From: Hydrogenophaga sp. 2FB
GTDB lineage: Bacteria > Pseudomonadota > Gammaproteobacteria > Burkholderiales > Burkholderiaceae_C
Length of the DNA: 64,000 bases
Direction: 5' to 3'
Assembly: GCF_005503365.1 (NCBI RefSeq)
Contig: NZ_SCML01000006.1
Span: 62,001-126,000, forward strand
Under the pieces are notes generated by a model. It searched no databases. It had not been told where the DNA came from and saw nothing but the letters and a program-made list of their open reading frames with translations. Each line of letters starts with the position of its first letter. Position 1 is the stretch's first letter. Of the stretch, positions 43,317 to 53,680 are shown piece by piece. The position numbers and the translations under genes are program-made.

Positions 43317-44633
43317 TCAGGACTTGTTGGCTTTCTCGAAGCGCTCGAGCTGTTCGTTGCCGCGCTTGACGATGTTGTCCAGCGCCGCCTTGGGCTCCTT
43401 GCTGCCTTGCCACACGCCTTCGAGTTCCTCGTCGATGATGGTGCGGATCTGCACGAAGTTGCCCAGTCGAACGCCGCGCGACTTATCGGTCGTCTTGCGG
43501 ATCATCTGGTTGACCGACACATCGGCGCCCGGATTCTGCTTGTAGAAGCCGGATTTTTCGGTCAGATCGAACGAAGCCTTGGTCACGGGCAGGTAGCCGG
43601 TGCGCTGGTGGCTGGCGGCCGCTACTTCGGGCTTGGACAGGTAGTTCAGGAAAGCGGCCACGGCCTTGTATTCCTCGGGCTTCTTGCCGGCCATCACCCA
43701 CACGCTGGCGCCGCCGATCACGGTGTTCTGGGGCGCGCCCGGAACGTCGGGGTAGTAGGGCAGCGTGCCGGTGCCGTAGCCGAACTTGCCGTTGCGCTTG
43801 ACGCTGCCGGCCAGGGCCGACGAGGCGGTCGCCATGGCGCATTCGCCGGACACAAAGGTGGCGTCAGCCTTGTTCTCGCGGCCCTTGTAGACGAACAGAC
43901 CGCTCTTGGCCATGTTGGCCAGGTTTTCGATGTGGCGCACGTGCAGCGGCGTGTTGATCGCCAAGCGCGTGTCGGTGCCGCCGAAACCGTTGTTCTTGGT
44001 GGAGTACAGCACGTTGTGCCAAGCCGAGAAGGACTCCAGCTGGGTCCAGCTGATCCAGCTGGTGGTGAACGGGCACTTGTGCCCCGAGGCCTTGAGCTTG
44101 GCTGCGGTCAGCGCCACTTCGGGCCAGGTGGTCGGTGGCTTCTCCGGGTCCAGGCCGGCGGCCTTGAACGCGTCCTTGTTGTAGTGGAAGACGGGCGTGG
44201 AGCTGTTGAACGGATAGCTCAGCATCTGGCCGTTGGGGGCCGTGTAGTAACCCGACACGGCCGGCACGTAGACGCTGGGGTCGAATTTCAGGCCGGCGTC
44301 GGTCATGACCTTGGCGACCGGAATGGTGGCGCCCTTGGCGGCCATCATGGTGGCCGTGCCCACTTCGAACACCTGGATCATGTGCGGCGCGTTGCCGGCG
44401 CGGTAGGCAGCGATGCCGGCCGTCATGGACTCGGCGTAGCTGCCCTTGAAGGTCGGGGTGACCTTGTAGTCCTTCTGGCTGGCATTGAAGTCCTTGGCCA
44501 GGTCATTGACCCACTCGCCGAGGGCGCCGCCCATGGAATGCCACCATTGGACTTCTGTCTGGGCATGGGCCGGGCCGCTCATCAAGACGGCGAACGCCAG
44601 GGCGCTGGCCAGAGGAAGTAAACGCTTGTGCAT
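43317..44633 (-). CDS. ugpB: sn-Glycerol-3-phosphate-binding periplasmic protein UgpB
   Basis: 438 residues from the ATG at 44633 with AAGGAG before it. A signal peptide (about 1-24, ending AHAQ) leads to an extracellular solute-binding protein family 1 fold: TEVQWWHSMGGALGEWVN, APHMIQVFEVGTATMM and YLSKPEVAAASHQRTGYLPVT are all UgpB-like. It hands glycerol-3-phosphate or glycerophosphodiesters to UgpAE. First gene of ugpBAECQ. Confidence 0.96.
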   Translation of the reverse strand: MHKRLLPLASALAFAVLMSGPAHAQTEVQWWHSMGGALGEWVNDLAKDFNASQKDYKVTPTFKGSYAESMTAGIAAYRAGNAPHMIQVFEVGTATMMAAKGATIPVAKVMTDAGLKFDPSVYVPAVSGYYTAPNGQMLSYPFNSSTPVFHYNKDAFKAAGLDPEKPPTTWPEVALTAAKLKASGHKCPFTTSWISWTQLESFSAWHNVLYSTKNNGFGGTDTRLAINTPLHVRHIENLANMAKSGLFVYKGRENKADATFVSGECAMATASSALAGSVKRNGKFGYGTGTLPYYPDVPGAPQNTVIGGASVWVMAGKKPEEYKAVAAFLNYLSKPEVAAASHQRTGYLPVTKASFDLTEKSGFYKQNPGADVSVNQMIRKTTDKSRGVRLGNFVQIRTIIDEELEGVWQGSKEPKAALDNIVKRGNEQLERFEKANKS

Positions 44634-44694
44634 GGGTGCTCCTTGTGGGTATTGAAAACAGGCAGCGTAGGGACGGGATATGTCAAAACCATTG

Positions 44695-44715
44695 CACATG
44701 TGTTCACGGCATGTG
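44695..44715. promoter_or_regulatory. Repeated CATGTG in the ugpB / oxidoreductase divergent gap
   Basis: CATGTG occurs at 44697-44702 and again at 44710-44715, 13 bases apart; the first is part of the palindrome CACATGTG. This could bind a regulator of ugpB, the divergent oxidoreductase, or both. It does not match a clear PhoB box. The 174-base gap contains no gene. Confidence 0.35.
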
Positions 44716-44807
44716 ACAACAGGGTTTCCACAGGGGGACGGGGGGTATGTTGCGCTGCGGTACCATTCTGGGATCGCCGCTGTCATGCAGGCGACTGATC
44801 CCCACAA

Positions 44808-47800
44808 ATGAACGCACCCACTCCGCTTTCGCTGCTCGCCACCCCCACCGATGACGCGCCGCGCTTGCGCGAGATTCCCTACAACTACACCTCCTTCTCC
44901 GACCGCGAAATCGTCCTGCGTCTGCTGGGCGAGCGGGCCTGGAGCCTGCTGGACGACCTGCGCGGGGAACGCCGCACCGGGCGCTCGGCGCGCATGCTGT
45001 ACGAGGTGCTGGGCGACATCTGGGTGGTGCAGCGCAACCCCTATCTGCAGGACGACCTGCTCGACAGCCCCAAGCGCCGCCAGCAGCTGGTGGATGCCTT
45101 GCACCACCGCCTGGGCGAGGTGCAGAAGCGCCGCACCCCGAACGACGACGCGCTGCGCGACGGTCTGGTGGAAGAGCTGCTGGTCGCAGCCCGTGCGGCG
45201 GTCGACCAGTTCGCCCGCTCGTTTGAAGACATGGCCGCGCTGCGCCAGCGCGCCACCAAGGCCCTGCGCAAGCTGACCGCCAAGGACAACATCAAGTTCG
45301 ACGGCCTCTCGCGCGTTTCGCACGTGACCGACGCGACCGACTGGCGCGTCGAGTACCCCTTCGTGGTGCTCACGCCCGACACCGAGACCGAAATGGCCTT
45401 GCTGGTCAGAGGCTGCTTCGAGCTCGGCCTGACCATCATCCCGCGTGGGGGCGGCACCGGCTACACCGGCGGCGCGATCCCGCTGACCTGGAAGAGCGCG
45501 GTGATCAACACCGAAAAGCTCGAGGCCATGACCGAGGTGGAATGGGTGCAGGTGCCCGGGCACGACAAGCCCCTGCCCACCGTCTGGACCGAAGCCGGTG
45601 TGGTGACCCAGCGCGTGGCCGACGCCGCCGAGCGTGCGGGCCACGTATTCGCGGTCGACCCGACCTCGGCCGAAGCCTCGTGCGTGGGCGGCAACATCGC
45701 CATGAACGCCGGCGGCAAGAAAGCCGTGCTCTGGGGCACGGCGCTGGATAACCTGATTTCGTGGCGCATGGTTACGCCGCAGGCCCAGTGGCTGGAAGTC
45801 ACGCGCCTGGACCACAACCTGGGCAAGATCCACGACGCCGAGGTGGCCACCTTCGAACTGAAGTACTTCGAGTCCGACGGCAAAACCCCGGTGCGCACCG
45901 AACAGCTCGTGATCCCCGGCAAGACCTTCCGCAAGGAAGGACTGGGCAAGGACGTGACGGACAAGTTCCTGAGCGGCCTGCCCGGCATCCAGAAGGAAGG
46001 CTGTGACGGCCTCATCACCAGCGGCCGCTGGCTGGTGCACCGCATGCCGGACCATGTGCGCACGGTGTGCCTGGAGTTCTTCGGTAACCCGAAGGATTGC
46101 GTGCCGTCCATCGTCGACATCAAGGACTTCATGTTCGCCGAGATGAAGCGCCCCGGCGGCGCCATCCTGGCCGGCCTGGAGCACCTGGACGACCGCTACC
46201 TCAAGGCCGTGGGCTACGCCACCAAGAGCAAGCGCGGCACCCTGCCCAAGATGGTGCTCGTGGGCGACATCGTGGGCGACGACGCCGACGCCGTGGCGCG
46301 CGCCACCAGCGAAGTCATCCGCCTGGCCAACTCGCGCAGTGGCGAAGGCTTCGTGGCCATCAGCGCCGAAGCACGCAAGAAATTCTGGCTCGACCGCAAG
46401 CGCACCGCGGCCATCAGCAAGCACACCAACGCCTTCAAGATCAACGAAGATGTGGTGATCCCGCTGCCGCGCATGGGCGAGTACACCGAGGGCATCGAAC
46501 GCATCAACATCGAGCTCTCGCTGCGCAACAAGATCAAGCTGGCCGACGCGCTGGAGTCGTTCTTCGCCAAGGGCAACCTGCCGCTGGGCAAGACCGACGA
46601 CGCCAACGACATTCCTAGCGCGGAACTGCTCGAAGACCGCGTGCAGCAGGCCTTGTCGCTGGTGCGCGAGGTGCGCGCGCAATGGGCCGGCTGGCTGCGC
46701 GACGTCGACACGCTGTTCCCGCAGTTGCAGGACCACCGCCTGCGCGCGAGCTGGAAGGCGCAGATCCGCGCGCCGCTGCAAAACCTCTTCACCGGTGCGG
46801 CCTTCGGTCCGCTGCTGGCCGAAATCAGCGCCATTCACAAGCGCGTGCTCAAGGGCCGCGTCTGGGTGGCGCTGCACATGCACGCCGGCGACGGCAACGT
46901 GCACACCAACATCCCGGTCAACAGCGACGACTACGAAATGCTGCAGACCGCCCACGAGGCGGTGGCGCGCATCATGGTGCTGGCGCGCAGCCTGGACGGC
47001 GTGATCTCGGGCGAGCACGGCATCGGCATTACCAAGCTGGAATTCCTGACCGACGAGGAGCTGCAGCCGTTCGCCGACTACAAGCAGCGCGTCGACCCGG
47101 AAGGCCGCTTCAACAAGGGCAAGCTGCTGCGCGAAGGGCCGGCCGGCGACCCCAGCCTGCGCAGCGCCGACCTGACCAACGCCTACACGCCCAGCTTCGG
47201 GCTGATGGGGCACGAGTCGATCATCATGCAGCGCAGCGATATCGGCGACATCGCCGACAGCATCAAGGACTGCCTGCGCTGCGGCAAGTGCAAGCCGGTG
47301 TGCGCCACGCATGTGCCGCGCGCCAACCTGCTGTACTCGCCGCGCAACAAGATCCTGGCGACCTCGTTGCTGGTCGAGGCCTTCCTGTACGAAGAGCAGA
47401 CGCGGCGTGGCATCAGCATCAAGCACTGGGAAGAGTTCGAGGACGTGGCCGACCACTGCACGGTCTGTCACAAGTGCCTGAGCCCGTGCCCGGTCAAGAT
47501 CGACTTTGGCGACGTGACCATGAACATGCGCAACCTGTTGCGCAAGATGGGCCAGAAGAGCTTCCGCCCGGGCAATGCCGCGGCCATGTTCATGCTCAAC
47601 GCGACCAACCCGGAAACCATCAAGCTGGCCCGCAGCGCGATGGTGGGCGTGGGCTTCAAGGCCCAGCGCCTGGCGCACGATTTCCTCAAGGGCTTCGCGA
47701 AGAAGCAGACCGCCGCGCCGCGCGCCACCGTGGGCACCGCGCCGATCAAGGAACAGGTGATCCACTTCATCAACAAGAAGCTGCCCGGTGGTCTGCCCAA

Positions 47801-48686
47801 GAAAACCGCGCGCGCCTTGCTGGATATCGAAGACAAGGACTACGTGCCGATCATCCGCAACCCGGCCGCGACCAACGCGGAAACCGAGGCGGTGTTCTAT
47901 TTCCCGGGCTGCGGCTCGGAGCGCCTGTTCAGCCAGGTCGGCCTGGCCACGCAGGCCATGCTCTGGCATGCCGGCGTGCAGACCGTGTTGCCACCGGGCT
48001 ACCTGTGCTGCGGCTACCCGCAGCGCGGCAGCGGCCAGTTCGACAAGGCGGAGAAGATGATCACCGACAACCGGGTGCTCTTCCACCGCGTGGCCAACAC
48101 GCTGAACTACCTCGACATCAAGACCGTGGTGGTGAGCTGCGGCACCTGCTACGACCAGCTCCAGGGCTACGAGTTCGACAAGATCTTCCCCGGCTGCCGC
48201 ATCATCGACATCCACGAATACCTGCTGGAAAAGGGCATCACGCTGCCAGCCGGGCAGGGTGGTTACCTGTACCACGACCCCTGCCACACGCCCATGAAGC
48301 TGCAAGACCCGATGAAGACGGTCAAGGCGCTGATGGGCGACAAGGTGATGGAGAGCAAGCGCTGCTGCGGTGAATCGGGCACGCTGGGCGTGACCCGGCC
48401 CGACATTTCGACCCAGATCCGTTTCCGCAAGGAAGAGGAAATCCAGAAGGGCGAGGCCGCCCTGCGCGAGTCGGGCGCCGTCGGCGCGAACGACAACGTG
48501 AAGATCCTCACCTCGTGCCCGAGCTGTCTGCAAGGCCTCAGCCGGTATGGCGACGACCTCAAATCGGGGCTGCTGGAGGCCGACTACATCGTGGTCGAGA
48601 TGGCGCGCCAGATCCTCGGCGAAGACTGGATGCCGGACTACGTGGCGAAAGCCAACCAGGGTGGCATCGAGCGCGTGCTGGTCTGA
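44808..48686 (+). CDS. Fused FAD-binding and Fe-S oxidoreductase (DUF3683, D-lactate dehydrogenase/GlpC-like)
   Basis: 1,292 residues. In order: a DUF3683-type N-terminus (1-160), an FAD-binding PCMH domain ([14 protein letters not shown] near 212, [12 protein letters not shown] near 293), an FAD-oxidase C domain ([11 protein letters not shown] near 693, SGEHGIG near 734), two 4Fe-4S motifs ([11 protein letters not shown] near 823, [12 protein letters not shown] near 884) and two CCG domains (CCGYP near 1067, CCGES near 1186). This merges a D-2-hydroxyacid dehydrogenase with a GlpC-like electron-transfer subunit. The substrate is not known; D-lactate or a similar 2-hydroxyacid is likely. Divergent from ugpB. 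Confidence 0.88.
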   Translation: MNAPTPLSLLATPTDDAPRLREIPYNYTSFSDREIVLRLLGERAWSLLDDLRGERRTGRSARMLYEVLGDIWVVQRNPYLQDDLLDSPKRRQQLVDALHHRLGEVQKRRTPNDDALRDGLVEELLVAARAAVDQFARSFEDMAALRQRATKALRKLTAKDNIKFDGLSRVSHVTDATDWRVEYPFVVLTPDTETEMALLVRGCFELGLTIIPRGGGTGYTGGAIPLTWKSAVINTEKLEAMTEVEWVQVPGHDKPLPTVWTEAGVVTQRVADAAERAGHVFAVDPTSAEASCVGGNIAMNAGGKKAVLWGTALDNLISWRMVTPQAQWLEVTRLDHNLGKIHDAEVATFELKYFESDGKTPVRTEQLVIPGKTFRKEGLGKDVTDKFLSGLPGIQKEGCDGLITSGRWLVHRMPDHVRTVCLEFFGNPKDCVPSIVDIKDFMFAEMKRPGGAILAGLEHLDDRYLKAVGYATKSKRGTLPKMVLVGDIVGDDADAVARATSEVIRLANSRSGEGFVAISAEARKKFWLDRKRTAAISKHTNAFKINEDVVIPLPRMGEYTEGIERINIELSLRNKIKLADALESFFAKGNLPLGKTDDANDIPSAELLEDRVQQALSLVREVRAQWAGWLRDVDTLFPQLQDHRLRASWKAQIRAPLQNLFTGAAFGPLLAEISAIHKRVLKGRVWVALHMHAGDGNVHTNIPVNSDDYEMLQTAHEAVARIMVLARSLDGVISGEHGIGITKLEFLTDEELQPFADYKQRVDPEGRFNKGKLLREGPAGDPSLRSADLTNAYTPSFGLMGHESIIMQRSDIGDIADSIKDCLRCGKCKPVCATHVPRANLLYSPRNKILATSLLVEAFLYEEQTRRGISIKHWEEFEDVADHCTVCHKCLSPCPVKIDFGDVTMNMRNLLRKMGQKSFRPGNAAAMFMLNATNPETIKLARSAMVGVGFKAQRLAHDFLKGFAKKQTAAPRATVGTAPIKEQVIHFINKKLPGGLPKKTARALLDIEDKDYVPIIRNPAATNAETEAVFYFPGCGSERLFSQVGLATQAMLWHAGVQTVLPPGYLCCGYPQRGSGQFDKAEKMITDNRVLFHRVANTLNYLDIKTVVVSCGTCYDQLQGYEFDKIFPGCRIIDIHEYLLEKGITLPAGQGGYLYHDPCHTPMKLQDPMKTVKALMGDKVMESKRCCGESGTLGVTRPDISTQIRFRKEEEIQKGEAALRESGAVGANDNVKILTSCPSCLQGLSRYGDDLKSGLLEADYIVVEMARQILGEDWMPDYVAKANQGGIERVLV

Positions 48687-48733
48687 AGGGCTGAACGAAA
48701 CATCCCCGCCGCGCGTTGCACCGCGTGGGGAAC

Positions 48734-48742
48734 TGATACGCT
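48734..48742 (+). promoter_or_regulatory. Extended -10 promoter 6 bases before the DUF971 gene
   Basis: TG-A-TACGCT (48734-48742), then six bases and the ATG at 48749. A TTGCAC lies 15 bases further upstream (48716-48721). No Shine-Dalgarno is present, so the mRNA is predicted leaderless. Confidence 0.55.
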
Positions 48743-48748
48743 CCCTCC

Positions 48749-49162
48749 ATGGCAGGACTTAACAAAGACACCCCCACGCCGCTGTCGATCACGCTGCACC
48801 AGCAGTCGCGCGTGCTGGAAGTGGGGTTTTCCGACGGCAGCGAGTTCAGGATCCCGTTCGAACTGATGCGGGTCTACTCGCCGTCGGCCGAAGTCCAGGG
48901 CCACGGCAAGGGCCAGGAGGTGCTGCAGACCGGCAAGCGCGGCGTGGACATCGTGGCGCTGGAACCGGTGGGCAACTACGCGGTGCAGCCCACGTTCTCC
49001 GACGGCCACAGCAGCGGTATCTTTTCCTGGGACTACTTGTATTTCCTGGGGTCGAAGCAATCTGAGTTGTGGGCCGACTACGACGCGCGCCTGAAGGCGG
49101 CCGGCGTCGAGCGCGATGCCCCCATGCCGGAAAAGGGCGGTTCCGCCTGCGGCAGCCACTGA
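48749..49162 (+). CDS. DUF971 domain protein
   Basis: 137 residues. The core ([59 protein letters not shown]) is the DUF971 or GBBH-like N-terminal fold, seen alone in bacteria and fused to Fe-S scaffold or hydroxylase proteins elsewhere. Function unknown; a link to Fe-S assembly is suggested for some homologues. The C-terminal SACGSH is short and Cys-containing. ubiE begins 20 bases later. Confidence 0.88.
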   Translation: MAGLNKDTPTPLSITLHQQSRVLEVGFSDGSEFRIPFELMRVYSPSAEVQGHGKGQEVLQTGKRGVDIVALEPVGNYAVQPTFSDGHSSGIFSWDYLYFLGSKQSELWADYDARLKAAGVERDAPMPEKGGSACGSH

Positions 49163-49182
49163 CGTCAGGACATCATCACACC

Positions 49183-49914
49183 ATGGCCTCCACCCACTTC
49201 GGATTCAAGAACGTCGACGAAAGCGAGAAGGCGCGGCGCGTGCGCGGCGTGTTCGACTCGGTCGCGCCCAAGTACGACGTGATGAACGACCTCATGTCGG
49301 CCGGCCTGCACCGCATCTGGAAGCGCTACACGCTCACCGTGGCCAACCCGCAGCCGGGCGACCAGGTGCTCGACATCGCGGGCGGCACCGGTGACCTCTC
49401 GCTCGCCTTTGCCCGCAAGGTCGGCCCCAGCGGCCGCGTGGTGCACACCGACATCAACGAAGCCATGCTGCGCGAAGGCCGCACGCGCCTGCTCGACCTG
49501 GGCGTGGTGCTACCCACGATGGTGTGCGACGCCGAGAAGCTGCCCTTCGCAAACGAATCGTTTGATTTTGTGTCCGTGGCGTTTGGTCTGCGCAACATGA
49601 CGCACAAGGAACTTGCGCTGGCCGAGATGCATCGGACCCTCAAGCCCGGCGGCAAATTGCTGGTGCTGGAGTTTTCCCGGGTAGCGAAGCCGCTCGAAAA
49701 GGCCTATGACTGGTATTCGTTCAACGTGCTGCCCAAACTGGGCAAGCTGGTGGCCGGCGACGAGGAGAGCTACCGCTACCTCGCCGAATCCATCCGCATG
49801 CATCCAGGGCAGGAAGAACTGAGGCAGATGATGCGCGGGGCCGGCTTCGGCCACGTGGATGTGCACAACCTCAGCGCCGGTGTGGTGGCGCTGCATGTGG
49901 GCATCAAGTGTTGA
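49183..49914 (+). CDS. ubiE: Ubiquinone/menaquinone C-methyltransferase UbiE
   Basis: 243 residues. A SAM methyltransferase with the [12 protein letters not shown] motif (near 65), the N-terminal [19 protein letters not shown] and [17 protein letters not shown] signature, and the FGLRNMT segment. It methylates C2 of the DMQ precursor (and demethylmenaquinone where present). Start chosen at the ATG giving MASTHFGFK, which matches the family. It opens a cluster with ubiJ and ubiB. Confidence 0.97.
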   Translation: MASTHFGFKNVDESEKARRVRGVFDSVAPKYDVMNDLMSAGLHRIWKRYTLTVANPQPGDQVLDIAGGTGDLSLAFARKVGPSGRVVHTDINEAMLREGRTRLLDLGVVLPTMVCDAEKLPFANESFDFVSVAFGLRNMTHKELALAEMHRTLKPGGKLLVLEFSRVAKPLEKAYDWYSFNVLPKLGKLVAGDEESYRYLAESIRMHPGQEELRQMMRGAGFGHVDVHNLSAGVVALHVGIKC

Positions 49915-49966
49915 AGTTGAAGTGTGTTTGTTGGGATTGGTTTCAATATCTGAAGGAGGCAATGAG

Positions 49967-50944
49967 ATGAACAAGTTGTGGTCCGTGTTGCTGGTGTGCG
50001 CGATGGCACTGAGCGCCCAGGACGTTTTCGCCAAGCGCATGGGTGGTGGTGGCTCGTTCGGTAAGCAGTCGGGCAATGTGACGCAGCAGCGCAGCAGCAC
50101 GCCGCCGACACAGAATGCCACCCCCCAGCAGTCCCCGACCCAGAATGCCGCTGCCCGTCCCGCCACGGCCAATCCGGCTGCTGCCGCGCCCAAGCGCCCT
50201 TGGGGCGCCATGCTGGGTGGCCTGGCCGCTGGCCTTGGCCTGGCCTGGCTGGCCAATGCGATGGGCTTCGGCGAAGGCTTTGCCCAGTTCCTGATGTTCG
50301 CGCTGCTGGCCGTGGTGGTCATGGCCGTGATCGGCATGGTGATGCGCCGACGGACGCCGGCAGCTCCCACGATGGCCTACCAGGGTCAAGGCGCGGGCCA
50401 AAGCCAGTTCAACCCGCTCACCCCCCAGGGTTACAAGGAGCACAACGTCGGCAACGACGCGTCGGCCCGGCCCTGGGAGCGCAGCGGTCCGGCCGGGCTC
50501 GACCACCGCGCGGGTGGCGGCTCGATGATTGGCGCCGCTTTGCAAGGCAGCCAGTCCTGGGGCGTGCCCGAGGGCTTTGATGCCGAGGGTTTCCTCAAGG
50601 CATCCAAAGGCAACTTCGTGAGCCTGCAAGACGCCTGGGACCGTTCCGACATTCCCGCGCTGCGGGCCATGATGACCGACGACATGCTTGAGCAGATCCG
50701 TGGCCAGTTGGCCGAGCGCGAGCATGCGGGTGGTTCGAACAAGACCGAAGTCGTCATGCTGGAAGCGAAACTGCTCGGCATCGAGGAACTGCACGACGAG
50801 TACATGGCCAGCGTGGAGTTCTCCGGCATGATCCGTGAAGACGTGTCCGCCGGCCCCAACCCGTTCCGCGAGGTCTGGAACATCACCCGACCCAAGAACG
50901 GTCCGGGTGGCTGGCTGGTCGCGGGCGTGCAGGCGCTGCAGTAA
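49967..50944 (+). CDS. Tim44-like domain protein
   Basis: 325 residues. A signal peptide or anchor (1-22), a Gln/Thr/Pro/Ala-rich linker (30-75), a hydrophobic pair of helices (about 79-125) and a C-terminal Tim44-like fold (about 200-325, with FVSLQDAWDRSDIPALRAMMTDDM). Such proteins are common between ubi genes in Betaproteobacteria; function is unknown. GAAGGAGG is 7 bases before the ATG. Confidence 0.87.
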   Translation: MNKLWSVLLVCAMALSAQDVFAKRMGGGGSFGKQSGNVTQQRSSTPPTQNATPQQSPTQNAAARPATANPAAAAPKRPWGAMLGGLAAGLGLAWLANAMGFGEGFAQFLMFALLAVVVMAVIGMVMRRRTPAAPTMAYQGQGAGQSQFNPLTPQGYKEHNVGNDASARPWERSGPAGLDHRAGGGSMIGAALQGSQSWGVPEGFDAEGFLKASKGNFVSLQDAWDRSDIPALRAMMTDDMLEQIRGQLAEREHAGGSNKTEVVMLEAKLLGIEELHDEYMASVEFSGMIREDVSAGPNPFREVWNITRPKNGPGGWLVAGVQALQ

Positions 50945-50954
50945 CGCCGACACA

Positions 50955-50974
50955 GGGCGGCCTTGGCGCCGCCC
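50955..50974 (+). terminator. GC-rich hairpin after the Tim44-like gene
   Basis: GGGCGGC-6-GCCGCCC, a perfect 7-base-pair stem. The bases after it (ATCGCTTTATCC) give a weak T-run, so termination may be partial. Confidence 0.4.
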
Positions 50975-51003
50975 ATCGCTTTATCCGTCAAAATCGGGTG
51001 GTC

Positions 51004-51615
51004 ATGAAAAATGCACCACCCGATTCTTCTTCCGGGCCCGGCACGGCCGCTCCTGTGAACTTCCTGCAATCGCTCCTGGGTGCGATCCGCCCGCCCGAAT
51101 GGATGGTCGATGAGTTGCAGAACCGCGTGGTTCTCTTTCTCAACCACGTGCTCATGCAGGAGAAGGCCGCCCAGGACCGCCTGCGCCGCCAGAAAGGCAA
51201 GCCCGTGCGCATCCAGTGGGGCGACTTTCACCTCACGCTCGCGCCCACCGCGGCCGGCCTGCTGGAGCGCTGCGCGCCCGGTGCGACACCCGAGCTGAGC
51301 GTCACCCTCACCCAAACCTCGCCCCTGGCGATGGCCCAGAGCGTGCTGGCCGGGCAGAAACCCGGCGTGGACATCCAGGGTGACGTGCAACTGGCGGCCG
51401 AGGTGGCCTGGCTGGTGGACAACGTGCGCTGGGATGTCGAGGAGGACCTCTCGCGCATGGTGGGCGACGCGCCCGCGCACACCTTGGCGCGCTTTGCCCG
51501 CTCGGCGGCGGAGGCGGTCAAAGCCTTCGTGAGCCGCCTGCCCGCGCGCCCCGGTGCCGCCGCACCGACCAGCCCGACGACCGCGCCCCCGCCTGCGGAC
51601 GGGTCCGCGGCATGA
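51004..51615 (+). CDS. ubiJ: Ubiquinone biosynthesis accessory factor UbiJ (SCP2 domain)
   Basis: 203 residues from ATG 51004; a GTG two codons upstream is also in frame. The SCP2 sterol-carrier-type fold (about 40-145) and C-terminal helix are typical of UbiJ, which binds ubiquinone precursors in the Ubi complex. Located between ubiE and ubiB, the E. coli gene order (with one insert). The tail is Ala/Pro-rich. The stop overlaps ubiB by 4 bases. Confidence 0.88.
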   Translation: MKNAPPDSSSGPGTAAPVNFLQSLLGAIRPPEWMVDELQNRVVLFLNHVLMQEKAAQDRLRRQKGKPVRIQWGDFHLTLAPTAAGLLERCAPGATPELSVTLTQTSPLAMAQSVLAGQKPGVDIQGDVQLAAEVAWLVDNVRWDVEEDLSRMVGDAPAHTLARFARSAAEAVKAFVSRLPARPGAAAPTSPTTAPPPADGSAA

Positions 51616-53177
51616 GCCGGCTCTTTCGCGGCGTCTACATCGTCTGGGTGGTTTTGCGGTACGGCCTGGACGAGCTGGTGCTCTCCAGCTTCGAGCGTCC
51701 GGCCCTGCGCCTGCTGACGCGCATCGTCTCCATCGGCCGCAATCTCCATGCGCCCCGCGGCGCGCGCCTGCGCGAGGCACTGGAGCGGCTCGGCCCGATC
51801 TTCGTGAAATTCGGCCAGGTGCTCTCGACCCGGCGCGACCTGCTGCCGCCCGACATCGCCGACGAACTGGCCATGCTGCAGGACCGCGTGCCGCCGTTTC
51901 CCAGCGCCGTGGCGGTGGCCACCATCGAGCGCGCTTTCGGCAAACCCCTGTCCAGCGTGTTCCTGCACTTCGACCAGGTGCCCGTGGCCAGCGCCTCGGT
52001 GGCCCAGGTGCACTTCGCCACCCTGCTGGATGGTCGCCACGGGGGGCGTGAGGTCGCGGTGAAGGTGCTGCGGCCCAACATGCGGACGGTGATCGACAAG
52101 GACCTCAGCCTCATGCGCATGATGGCCGGCTGGGTGGAACGGCTGTCGGCCGACGGCAAGCGCCTCAAGCCGCGCGAGGTGGTGGCCGAGTTCGACAAGT
52201 ACCTGCACGACGAGCTCGACCTGCTGCGCGAGGCCTCGAACGCGGCGCAACTGCGCCGCAACATGCAGGGCCTGGAACTCGTGCTGATCCCGGAAATGCT
52301 CTGGGACTATTGCCACACCGACGTGATGGTGATGGAGCGCATGGACGGCATCCCGATCAACCGGGTGGGCGACTTGCGCGACCTGGGCGTGGACATTCCC
52401 AAGCTCGCGCGCGACGGCGTCACGATCTTCTTCACCCAGGTGTTCCGCGACGGCTTCTTCCACGCCGACATGCACCCCGGCAATATCCAGGTGAGCACCG
52501 CGCCGGCCACCTTCGGGCGCTACATCTCGCTGGACTTCGGCATCGTCGGCACGCTCACCGAGTTCGACAAGGAATACCTGGCGCAGAACTTCACGGCGTT
52601 TTTCCGGCGCGACTACAAACGCGTGGCCGAGCTGCACATCGAGTCCGGCTGGGTGCCGGCCGAAACGCGGGTGGACGAGCTGGAGTCGGCGATCCGCGCT
52701 GTGTGCGAACCTTACTTCGACCGGCCGCTGAAGGAAATCTCGCTCGGCATGGTGCTCATGCGCCTGTTCCAGACCTCGCGGCGTTTCCACGTGGAAATCC
52801 AGCCGCAACTGGTGCTGCTGCAGAAAACGCTGCTCAACATCGAAGGACTGGGGCGCCAGCTCGACCCCGAGCTCGACCTCTGGAGCACAGCCAAGCCGTT
52901 TCTCGAAAAATGGATGGTCGAACAGATCGGCCCGCAAAAGCTGCTGGAGCAGCTCAAGGCCGAAGCCCCGCAATACGCCAAGCTGCTGCCCGCGCTGCCG
53001 CGCCTGCTGCACGACTACCTGCAGCACAAACCGCACGAGCTGCGGCGCGAACTCAACACCCTGCTGACCGAACAACGCCGCACCAACCGCCTGTTGCAGG
53101 GCATCGTCTACGGTGGCGTCGGTTTTCTGCTGGGCCTGATCGTGATGCAGGTGCTGCTGCGCGTGCGGCTCTGGTAG
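51612..53177 (+). CDS. ubiB: Ubiquinone biosynthesis regulatory kinase-like protein UbiB
   Basis: 521 residues. The ABC1/ADCK kinase-like fold has the [16 protein letters not shown] (KxGQ) motif, the A-rich loop [10 protein letters not shown], the [11 protein letters not shown] and DFGIVGTL catalytic segments, and two C-terminal membrane helices. It extracts lipid precursors from the membrane for the Ubi enzymes by ATP hydrolysis. It overlaps ubiJ by 4 bases and ends the ubi cluster. Confidence 0.97.
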   Translation: MSRLFRGVYIVWVVLRYGLDELVLSSFERPALRLLTRIVSIGRNLHAPRGARLREALERLGPIFVKFGQVLSTRRDLLPPDIADELAMLQDRVPPFPSAVAVATIERAFGKPLSSVFLHFDQVPVASASVAQVHFATLLDGRHGGREVAVKVLRPNMRTVIDKDLSLMRMMAGWVERLSADGKRLKPREVVAEFDKYLHDELDLLREASNAAQLRRNMQGLELVLIPEMLWDYCHTDVMVMERMDGIPINRVGDLRDLGVDIPKLARDGVTIFFTQVFRDGFFHADMHPGNIQVSTAPATFGRYISLDFGIVGTLTEFDKEYLAQNFTAFFRRDYKRVAELHIESGWVPAETRVDELESAIRAVCEPYFDRPLKEISLGMVLMRLFQTSRRFHVEIQPQLVLLQKTLLNIEGLGRQLDPELDLWSTAKPFLEKWMVEQIGPQKLLEQLKAEAPQYAKLLPALPRLLHDYLQHKPHELRRELNTLLTEQRRTNRLLQGIVYGGVGFLLGLIVMQVLLRVRLW

Positions 53178-53210
53178 GTCCGCAAGGGGCGGGGACGCGC
53201 CGACACCTGG

Positions 53211-53240
53211 CGCACAGGGGTCACCCCCTCAATTTATAAT
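53211..53240 (+). promoter_or_regulatory. Promoter for the fmdB-DUF502-aspS group
   Basis: TATAAT (53235-53240) is a perfect -10. CGCACA (53211-53216) with an 18-base spacer is a partial -35. The leader to the fmdB ATG would be about 88 bases. Nothing else is seen in the 157-base gap after ubiB. Confidence 0.65.
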
Positions 53241-53334
53241 GCCCGGTTTTGTTCCACGTCCCGCACGGGAACGCCCGGCGCCGCCCGGAATCCGATTCTC
53301 CTGCGGCGCTCCAGCCCTCATTCCGGTCCACGCC

Positions 53335-53670
53335 ATGCCTATTTACGCCTACAAGTGCGAGTCCTGCGGCCATGCCAAGGACGTGCTGCAGAAAATGTCC
53401 GACGACCCGCTCAGCGTCTGTCCGGCCTGCGGTCAGGCCAGCTTCAAGAAGCAACTGACCGCCGCCGGCTTCCAGCTCAAGGGCTCGGGCTGGTACGTCA
53501 CCGACTTCCGCGAAGGCAACAAGCCAGCCGCCACCACGCCCGCAGCCGGCGCGGCAGAAACCGCCAGCAAGCCAGCAGGCGATGCCGCGGCCCCTGCCGC
53601 AGCGAGCCCGGCGCCCGCGCCGGCCGCTGCAGCCCCTGCTGCTGCCGCGCCGCCGTCTTCGGCCTCCTGA
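53335..53670 (+). CDS. FmdB-family zinc ribbon protein
   Basis: 111 residues. A compact N-terminal zinc ribbon (MPIYAYKCESCGH, then CPACGQ; Cys pairs near 8/11 and 30/33) is followed by a KKQLTAAGFQLKGSGWYVTDF block and a low-complexity Ala/Pro tail (from about residue 60). The family is usually called a putative regulatory protein; no target is known. DUF502 and aspS follow within one transcription unit. Confidence 0.9.
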   Translation: MPIYAYKCESCGHAKDVLQKMSDDPLSVCPACGQASFKKQLTAAGFQLKGSGWYVTDFREGNKPAATTPAAGAAETASKPAGDAAAPAAASPAPAPAAAAPAAAAPPSSAS

Positions 53671-53680
53671 GCGCCGCCAC

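Noticed and set aside
44760..44800. CTGTCAT near the oxidoreductase start as a PhoB box
   Set aside because: The second half-site 11 bases on (GCGACTG) does not match the consensus, and it faces the oxidoreductase, not ugp.
43317..48533. A very long open frame (over 1,700 codons) on the minus strand running through ugpB and the antisense of the oxidoreductase gene
   Set aside because: Only the last 438 codons (from 44633) have protein-family content, signal peptide and ribosome-binding site. The rest mirrors the GC-rich codon bias of the plus-strand gene, which suppresses antisense stops.
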